Shown here: positions 32,591 through 37,713 of the stretch, piece after piece | Layout of the letters: each line of letters opens with the position of its first letter | How positions within the stretch are numbered: position 1 is the first letter of the stretch | DNA from: CF-118 sp035689345 | Lineage (GTDB): Bacteria; Chloroflexota; Dormibacteria; Dormibacterales; Dormibacteraceae | Assembly: GCA_035689345.1 (NCBI GenBank) | Contig: DASSLR010000069.1 | Span: 1-37,713 of the forward strand | Reading direction: 5' to 3' | DNA: 37,713 nucleotides | Notes under the pieces: generated by a model | Seen by the model: the letters and a program-made list of their open reading frames with translations, nothing else | Told to the model about the DNA's origin: nothing | Database searches by the model: none | Translations under genes and position numbers: made by a program

Positions 32591-32658
32591 ATCGCTCCGT
32601 TTGAACGCAAACGAAAGTCCTGTGGGCTCGGCGTCGGAAGGGGCGATCCTCAAGCATT

Positions 32659-32726
32659 GGTTCACTCTTGGCGCCAAACAGGTCAAATACTTCCGCGCGA
32701 AGGGCACGTTTGGCGCCAAACGGGTG
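32659..32726 (-). repeat. Paired-palindrome element B, copy 2 (GCGC core)
   Basis: TTGGCGCCAAA (32668-32678) and TTTGGCGCCAAA (32709-32720) have centres exactly 42 bp apart. Read on the minus strand, it shares a 23-base identical block with 17444-17466 and a GACCT just before the second palindrome, but the middle differs. It lies about 80 bp upstream of the lipoprotein start in a 597-bp non-coding gap. Confidence 0.8.
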
Positions 32727-32772
32727 TGTCGGTCTTTCAATTGAGCGTTCGCGTGGAATCGCTCGGAAAAGC

Positions 32773-32799
32773 GGAAGGCCGGGACGACCCCGGCCTTCC
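32773..32799. terminator. Strong hairpin resembling a bidirectional terminator
   Basis: GGAAGGCCGGG pairs perfectly with CCCGGCCTTCC (11 bp, 5-nt loop). On the plus strand TATTTCGTT follows; on the minus strand CGCTTTTCC follows. No known gene ends here on either strand, so it may close a short unannotated transcript. Confidence 0.55.
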
Positions 32800-33162
32800 T
32801 ATTTCGTTCGCGATGCTTCCGCCTCCGACTCCAGGAGCCGGATTCAGAATTGGGAACCTCTAGAGGACCGCTTCCTCCCGAGCTCCCGGCTGGCAAACGA
32901 GGCGGCTGGCACCGCGACTCGGTTTATCCAAGGTTCCGCCTCACCTCCTTTGCCCCACGGGCAGTGAACTTCGCACGAAAGTGTATCAGCCCCGAGCCGC
33001 CGATCCTCGCGGGCATCTTCGCTACTGGGCCGGCTGATCCGTGCGTTGCCGCTGTGCTGCGGTCCTCGTGCACCACGGTGCACTCCGGTCCGCTGCTCGC
33101 GGCGCCTTCGGCTCAGCTCGGCCCAGCGCGAATCTGCTCCGCGAAGCCGGCAGCCCGGGGCT
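32800..33162. other. Non-coding stretch upstream of the LOG-like gene
   Basis: I find no convincing gene in this interval. The open frame at 32850-33353 has no family-like sequence and overlaps the LOG-like gene in another frame. One inverted repeat is visible: GTGCACC-AC-GGTGCAC at 33068-33083. No tRNA, SRP, RNase P or tmRNA signature was recognised by eye. Confidence 0.4.
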
Positions 33163-33168
33163 TACCAT
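33163..33168 (+). promoter_or_regulatory. Candidate -10 box of a near-leaderless promoter for the LOG-like gene
   Basis: TACCAT lies 7 nt before ATG 33176, with no Shine-Dalgarno sequence between them, again the TANNNT arrangement seen at other gene starts in the window. Confidence 0.45.
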
Positions 33169-33175
33169 CCACGCG

Positions 33176-33619
33176 ATGCCGCGCCGATACGTCGCCGTCT
33201 GCGGGGCCTCCGAAGCAAGCGATGCGCAGCTGCACGCGGCGCACGAAGTGGGGAAGCTGCTGGCGCAAGCCGGCGCGATCGTCATCAACGGCGGGCTTGC
33301 CGGCGTCGCCGGCGCCGCGAGCGAAGGCGCGGCCTCCTCAGGCGGTACGGTGATCGGATTCCTCCCCGACTCGCACCGCGCGGGCGCCAACAAGCACCTG
33401 ACCATCGCCCTGCCGACCGGCATGGGCCAGGCACGCAACGTGCTCATCGTGACCGCGGCGCAGTCCGTGATCGCGATCGGCGGTGGATGGGGAACGCTGA
33501 GCGAGATCGCCATCGCCAAACGTCTCGGCCGGCCGGTCGTGACGCTCGACAGCTGGCCGATCAACGGGCTCGAGTCGGTCGCGACGCCCGAGGAAGCGGT
33601 GAGGCGAGCGCTTGAGTAG
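33176..33619 (+). CDS. LOG/TIGR00725-like Rossmann-fold protein
   Basis: 147 residues from ATG 33176; longer open starts encode no family-like sequence. The Rossmann start YVAVCGASEAS, then GAIVINGGLAGVAGAASEGA and finally AIGGGWGTLSEIAIAKRLGRPVV are the landmarks of the DprA/LOG-like nucleotide-binding family. The GGGWGTLSE loop corresponds to the PGGxGTxxE motif of LOG phosphoribohydrolases, with Pro replaced by Gly. Some relatives cleave cytokinin-type nucleotides; the activity here is uncertain. It leads a three-gene run with the kinase and the GH2 protein. Confidence 0.85.
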   Translation: MPRRYVAVCGASEASDAQLHAAHEVGKLLAQAGAIVINGGLAGVAGAASEGAASSGGTVIGFLPDSHRAGANKHLTIALPTGMGQARNVLIVTAAQSVIAIGGGWGTLSEIAIAKRLGRPVVTLDSWPINGLESVATPEEAVRRALE

Positions 33620-33631
33620 CTCGGCCGCATA

Positions 33632-34540
33632 GTGGCCAGCGTCTCGTGGCACGGCCGCGCGCCCGGCCGGGTGAACCTGATCGGCGAGCACCTCGACTAC
33701 CTGGGTGGTCCTGTGCTCCCCGCGGCGGTCGATCGCTTCACCGACACGCGAGGCATCGCGGCCAGCAAGTGGTCCGTGCACAGCGAGATCGGCGGCGGTC
33801 TCGAATACGTGCGTGCCATCGGCGAAGAGCTCGGCGTGCCGCCGCAGACAGTGAACGTGGCCTCCGACATTCCGCCGGGCTCGGGGCTGAGCTCCTCGGC
33901 CGCGCTGCTCGTTGCGGTCGCCTCCGGTCTTGCTCCCGACATGGACGGCAAGGAGGCAGCGCTCGCGTGCCAGCGCGCCGAGCAGAAAGCGACTGGAGTG
34001 CAGGTCGGCGTGATGGATCAGTTCGCCTCTGCGCTCGGGCGGCGCGGACACGCGCTGCTGCTGAACTGTGCGAACCTCGACTATCGTGCCGTGCCTTTTC
34101 CCGAAGAGCTCGTGATCGCCGTGGTGGACTCCGGCCAGCGCCGCAACCTCGCGCATACGCCTTACAACAAGCGGCGCAAGGAAGCGGAGTCAGGAAGGAA
34201 CAAGAAGCGCAAGCGCCACGTCGACTCGGAGATCGCGCGGGTCCACGAGTTCGTGCAGGCGCTCGAGGAACGGCGGTTCGAGCGCCTTGGTGAGCTGCTC
34301 AAGGAGTCGCACGTCAGCCTGCGCGACGACTTCGAGGTCTCGACCAAGCAGGTCGACGCGCTCGTCGAGCAGGCGTGGTCGATCTACGGATGCCTGGGCG
34401 CGCGCATCATGGGCGCGGGCTTCGGCGGCAGCATCATCGCGCTGGTGCGGCGGGGGAGCGAGCGCATCTTCGCCGCGCAGATGGGCCGGCCAGTCATCCT
34501 GTGCGCCACTGCCGATGGCGCTTACGTATCGCAAGCGTGA
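33632..34540 (+). CDS. Compact galactokinase-like GHMP kinase
   Basis: 302 residues from GTG 33632, against about 380 in ordinary galactokinases. GHMP motif 1 with the sugar-binding residues is APGRVNLIGEHLDYLGG, motif 2 (ATP loop) is PPGSGLSSSAAL, MDQFAS has the catalytic Asp, and motif 3 is GARIMGAGFGGSIIAL. The middle is shortened: after RRNLAHTPYNKRRKEAE the usual helical segment is replaced by a short basic stretch, GRNKKRKRH. It phosphorylates a hexose or related sugar, probably galactose, but the deletion leaves the specificity open. Its stop overlaps the GH2 start (GTGA). Confidence 0.85.
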   Translation: MASVSWHGRAPGRVNLIGEHLDYLGGPVLPAAVDRFTDTRGIAASKWSVHSEIGGGLEYVRAIGEELGVPPQTVNVASDIPPGSGLSSSAALLVAVASGLAPDMDGKEAALACQRAEQKATGVQVGVMDQFASALGRRGHALLLNCANLDYRAVPFPEELVIAVVDSGQRRNLAHTPYNKRRKEAESGRNKKRKRHVDSEIARVHEFVQALEERRFERLGELLKESHVSLRDDFEVSTKQVDALVEQAWSIYGCLGARIMGAGFGGSIIALVRRGSERIFAAQMGRPVILCATADGAYVSQA

Positions 34541-37182
34541 GCGACTGCCTGCTGCTGCCGCTCGAGCAGCGCTCCGGAGGTAAGCGCGAGCTAAGCGGCT
34601 GGGAGGCCGTCTGGAAATCGCTGGGCGAGGGCGAGGCCGAGCGCCTGCCGTTCGGGCGTGGCGCCGGCTGGAAGCCGGTCGGCGTTCCGCGCCAGCTCAC
34701 CGCGACGAGCGGCGCTCAGAGCGTCTGGTACCGGACGACGTTTCCGCGGCCTGACCACTCGGGTCGCGTCATCCTGCGCATCGGCGGCGCCTTCACCGCC
34801 ACGCATGCATGGCTCAACGGCCGCCTCCTCGGCTCGCACTACGGCCACTTCTCGGCTTTCGGCTTCGACCTGACTCCCTATCTCAAACCGGACAACGAGC
34901 TCGTCATCTGCTGCGAGTCACCCGTGGAGACTCAGCTCGACCGCAAGCGCCACATCATGGGTCACTTCAACGACGGCGACCTGCGCCCATATCCCGCGTC
35001 GGCGTACATGAGCCTGGGCGAGCCTTACAGGTGGGAGGTGCCCCTCGGGCTGTGGCGGCCGGTGGAGCTCGAGTACGTCGGCCCGGTCGTCATCGACTGG
35101 CTTCGCCTCAAGCCGGGCTTCGAAGCGGGCGATGGCCGGCTCGAGGTCGAGACCCGGCTGCGCAACCTCGACGGCAGGCAGATGGACGGCGAGGTGGAGC
35201 TCGTCGTCACTCCGACCGGCGCGGCACTCGGCTCCGGTGTGCTGCGGCTGCGGCGGGAGTTTCGCATCGCCGGCGGCGGTGACCATCCGATGTCTATGCG
35301 CCTCGCCCTGCCAGGCGCGCGCAGGTGGGAACCGTGGCGATTCGGCGACCCCGCGATGTATCGCGCCGAGATGGCCGTGTACGTGAATGGCGCCGAGTCC
35401 GCGCGCGTCGAAGACGGATTCGGATTCCGCGACCTCAAAAGCGACATCGGACCGCGCCGGTGGAGCGTGTCCGTCAACGACCGGCCGATGTTCCTGCGCG
35501 GCGCGTGCTACGCGCCGTCATGCCGCATGGACGAGCTGACCGCCGAACAGTTTGCCGAAGACATCCGGCTCGCGAAGGCGACGAATCTCGATGCGCTGCG
35601 CGTCATCGCGAACGTGCTGCCGCACGATTTCTACCGGCTCGCCGACGAGGCGGGCATGCTGCTGCTGCAGGAGCTGCCGCTTCTGGGCACGTACGCGTAC
35701 CAGGCCCGCGCCGACGATGCGAAATTCTTCGAGTCGACCGCCAGGGAGTTGCAGGCGGAGATGGTCGAGCTCCTGCGCAACCACCCGTCGATCGCCGTCT
35801 GGATCGCGCACGACGACCCGCCGTGGCTGGCCGACAACGCCGACATGGGCGACGTGCACGTCGTGCGCCAGAACCACTCCATCGACCAGGACCTGAAGGC
35901 CGGCTTCGAGGCGCTCGATTCGACACGGCCGGCGCTGGCCGCCAGCGGCGAGACCGACGCGCACATGAAGCTCGGCTGGGAACAGGGCACGTGGAAGGAC
36001 ATGATCGAGACAGAGCCGCTGATGGTCAGCGCTTTCGGCGCGCAGTCGCTGCCCTCGATCGGATCGCCCGTGTGGGATGACATCGGTGATCGTTTCCCGG
36101 TCGCGGACGACGAACCGTCATGGCGTTACGCGGGCTTTCAACCGGTCAACTGGGCCGAACGTGGTGTCGGTCTCCCGTCCGCGTACCCGAGCCTGGACGC
36201 CTACGTGCGCGCGTCGCAGAACTATCACGCGTGGCTCGTGCGTGTCACCGCCGAGCACATGCGCACGCGCAAGTTCGAGCCGTGCTGGGGCGCATTCGCG
36301 TTCCACCTCGTCGACCCGTTTCCAGCGATCGGCTGGGGCCTGCTCGACGGCGCGCGCCAGAAGAAGGAAGGACCGCTGGCAGCGCTGGCGGAGGCCTTCC
36401 GCCCGACGCGGGTGATGATCGATCCCATCAGCGTCGAGCCCGACCGGCCCACCGGCGCGATCCAGAGGCCGGACAAACCTTTCAGCGCGCGCGTCATCGT
36501 CGTGAACGACGATCCGCGAGTGGCCGGCTCGGGAACCGTGCGCTGGTCTCTGACTCGCGAGCGGGGTGTCGGTCGGCGCGGCGTGAGCAGGCTCATCGAC
36601 GCGACGCAGCGGAAGTCGTTTTCGGGCTCGGCGCAGTGCGAGGTGCCCACCGCCTTCGAGCCCGCGCTCAACGCGACTTCCGTCAGCGTCGCGCTGAGCG
36701 CTGAAGGCGAGTATGTGTTCGAGGCGACGCTGCTCATCGGCGGCGAAGAGATCGACCACAGCGAGCTGCGCTTCACGGTGACCGCCAACGTGCCGCCCGC
36801 GCGTCTTCGGCCGGAGCTCCCTCACTACCTGGCCGCCCGCCTCGCCGACCTGCACAGCCTGCAGGCGGAGCGCGACGGGTTGAGCCTTGTCCTGGAGAAC
36901 GGGACGCGACCGGCCGTGCTCACCTCGATGACGGGGCTGCGCCTCGACGGGACGCTGCTCACACGCCACGACATCCAGATCGACACGCACGCGGGGCGCG
37001 CTCCACTCCCTCGACGGCTGGACCTGCCGTTGGGTCGGCGCATCAAGGTGCACGTCGTCACCGGCGAGGCCCTCGCACCCGGCCTGCACACGCTGGAGGC
37101 GGATGTGAGCGTCGCCGGCGTCGGTTCGGGGCGGCTGCTGGTCGAAGGCAGCGTCACGGCGGAGGCGTCGCCGGCTCCGTAG
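34537..37182 (+). CDS. Glycoside hydrolase family 2-like protein lacking the usual catalytic glutamates
   Basis: 881 residues from GTG 34537, which overlaps the kinase stop. The N-terminal jelly roll (WYRTTFPRP, then HAWLNGRLLGSHYGHFSAF), immunoglobulin-like domain and TIM barrel of GH2 are recognisable (GACYAPSCRMD, HDFYRLADEAGMLLLQELP). In the barrel the acid/base position, normally Asn-Glu, reads WIAHDDPPW (His425-Asp426-Asp427). The nucleophile strand, normally S-E-F-G or similar, reads SAFGAQSLP with Ala499. It is therefore either an inactive carbohydrate-binding homologue or an enzyme with a shifted mechanism. There is no signal peptide, so it is probably cytoplasmic. Confidence 0.82.
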   Translation: MSDCLLLPLEQRSGGKRELSGWEAVWKSLGEGEAERLPFGRGAGWKPVGVPRQLTATSGAQSVWYRTTFPRPDHSGRVILRIGGAFTATHAWLNGRLLGSHYGHFSAFGFDLTPYLKPDNELVICCESPVETQLDRKRHIMGHFNDGDLRPYPASAYMSLGEPYRWEVPLGLWRPVELEYVGPVVIDWLRLKPGFEAGDGRLEVETRLRNLDGRQMDGEVELVVTPTGAALGSGVLRLRREFRIAGGGDHPMSMRLALPGARRWEPWRFGDPAMYRAEMAVYVNGAESARVEDGFGFRDLKSDIGPRRWSVSVNDRPMFLRGACYAPSCRMDELTAEQFAEDIRLAKATNLDALRVIANVLPHDFYRLADEAGMLLLQELPLLGTYAYQARADDAKFFESTARELQAEMVELLRNHPSIAVWIAHDDPPWLADNADMGDVHVVRQNHSIDQDLKAGFEALDSTRPALAASGETDAHMKLGWEQGTWKDMIETEPLMVSAFGAQSLPSIGSPVWDDIGDRFPVADDEPSWRYAGFQPVNWAERGVGLPSAYPSLDAYVRASQNYHAWLVRVTAEHMRTRKFEPCWGAFAFHLVDPFPAIGWGLLDGARQKKEGPLAALAEAFRPTRVMIDPISVEPDRPTGAIQRPDKPFSARVIVVNDDPRVAGSGTVRWSLTRERGVGRRGVSRLIDATQRKSFSGSAQCEVPTAFEPALNATSVSVALSAEGEYVFEATLLIGGEEIDHSELRFTVTANVPPARLRPELPHYLAARLADLHSLQAERDGLSLVLENGTRPAVLTSMTGLRLDGTLLTRHDIQIDTHAGRAPLPRRLDLPLGRRIKVHVVTGEALAPGLHTLEADVSVAGVGSGRLLVEGSVTAEASPAP

Positions 37183-37204
37183 GCCAGTTATTGGGCCCAA
37201 GTCG

Positions 37205-37239
37205 AAACCGGATGGCATACTCTGCAGCACCGGTTTTTT
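37205..37239 (+). terminator. Probable intrinsic terminator after the GH2 gene
   Basis: AAACCGG (37205-37211) pairs with CCGGTTT (37230-37236) across an 18-nt loop, and a run of six T (37234-37239) follows at once. The loop is longer than usual. A palindrome, TTGGGCCCAA, precedes it at 37191-37200. Confidence 0.5.
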
Positions 37240-37275
37240 CATAACGATTCCGCCAATAGGGAGGCCGTCCACCGG

Positions 37276-37713
37276 ATGCCTATCGAGTACGCAGAAATAA
37301 TCCTGGCTGTCGTCGCGCTCTTCGCGGGCATCCTTTACCTGAGGGTTCGGCGGAGCAGGACGAAGGGCAAGAAGAAGCAGAACGCCGTCCGGCCCGCCTC
37401 GCCGTCGCGCACTGGCATCGCGAGCCAGCCCGCGCAGGCCGCCGCCCCCGCCGCTCCGGCAGACCCCGCCGTCCAGACCTGGGCGCCCCCAGTGGCGGCA
37501 CCGCGGCCCGGATCGGTGGCTTCGACGGTCGTCGCGCCGCCGCCTCAGCCCGCGGCCAACCCGAGCTGGGATCAGCCCGCTGCCGCTCCGGCGCCTGGCG
37601 CGCAGCCAACCTGGGGATCGGCACAGCCGGCCCCGTCGTGGGGCCCGCCGGCCGGCGCCGCCCCGGCGGCCGGCACGCCGACCTCGACCTGGGGCGCGCA
37701 GCGCCGCTCCACT
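37276..37713 (+). CDS. Pro/Ala/Trp-rich membrane-anchored protein (C-terminus beyond the window)
   Basis: The frame is open from ATG 37276 to the last base, 146 codons. AGGGAGG lies 11 nt upstream. Residues 4-21 (EYAEIILAVVALFAGILY) form a single N-terminal membrane helix followed by a basic cytoplasmic stretch (RVRRSRTKGKKKQ). From residue 37 on, the sequence is a low-complexity Pro/Ala chain with recurrent Trp units (QTWAPP, PSWDQP, PTWGSAQ, PSWGPP). The style matches the protein encoded at 24449-26110. The full family cannot be judged because the end is missing. Confidence 0.75.
   Translation, partial: MPIEYAEIILAVVALFAGILYLRVRRSRTKGKKKQNAVRPASPSRTGIASQPAQAAAPAAPADPAVQTWAPPVAAPRPGSVASTVVAPPPQPAANPSWDQPAAAPAPGAQPTWGSAQPAPSWGPPAGAAPAAGTPTSTWGAQRRST

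Noticed and set aside
32579..32896. N-terminal extension of the lipoprotein to 32896
   Set aside because: It would translate through element B and the hairpin and hide the signal peptide; GTG 32578 gives a correct lipoprotein signal.
32850..33353. 167-codon plus-strand frame ahead of the LOG-like gene
   Set aside because: No recognisable family, composition unlike its neighbours, and it overlaps the LOG-like gene in a different frame.

Overview
This is a GC-rich (very roughly two-thirds GC by eye), gene-dense bacterial chromosome segment with 38 supported protein genes, two of them cut by the window edges. I see no rRNA, tRNA, CRISPR array, transposase or phage gene. Family content points to a soil-type actinomycete-like lineage such as Actinomycetota or the candidate phylum Dormibacterota. 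The pointers are a DUF58/transglutaminase pair, an ECF42-type sigma factor with DGPF proteins, an actinobacterial-style LeuB, a K+-independent membrane pyrophosphatase and a DUF2089/DUF4097 pair. This placement is an inference and I would not name a genus.

Layout. (1) 1-3064: a partial DUF58 protein overlapping a membrane transglutaminase. (2) 3101-6684: a tightly overlapping acyl-CoA operon of two MaoC-type hydratases, an acyl-CoA dehydrogenase, an SDR and an enoyl-CoA hydratase. (3) 6736-8716: two tandem DGPF/YCII proteins and their ECF42-type sigma factor. (4) 8806-10072: a divergent CinA-like gene and acylphosphatase, separated by a 193-bp imperfect palindrome. (5) 10107-13353: an ABC exporter with a GldG-like protein. 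(6) 13408-15441: proton-pumping pyrophosphatase bracketed by inverted copies of a GC hairpin. (7) 15510-24410: a small unknown protein, two acyl-CoA ligases, then LeuB-, LeuC-, LeuD- and LeuA-type enzymes and an orphan E1-alpha dehydrogenase. This set could make leucine, or elongate a 2-oxo acid and convert it to an acyl-CoA. (8) 24449-27480: a Pro/Ala/Glu-rich protein facing a minus-strand DUF4097/DUF2089/small-protein operon. (9) 27564-31614: phosphoesterase, double GNAT, J-domain protein and a membrane spermidine-synthase-like protein. (10) 31592-32578 (minus): lipoprotein and thioesterase. (11) 33176-37182: LOG-like protein, compact galactokinase-like kinase and a GH2 protein without its usual catalytic glutamates, followed by the start of another Pro/Ala/Trp-rich protein.

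The most unusual signals are non-coding. Four intergenic elements each carry two 12-bp palindromes of the form TTTG-N4-CAAA, 41 or 42 bp centre to centre. They fall into two sequence families, each present twice and in opposite orientations. Several genes have a TANNNT -10 box only 6-7 nt before the start codon, which suggests leaderless transcripts. That spacing, together with conserved protein N-termini, argues for rare starts: ATC for acylphosphatase, and CTG (by N-terminus and Shine-Dalgarno) for the sigma factor and LeuB.
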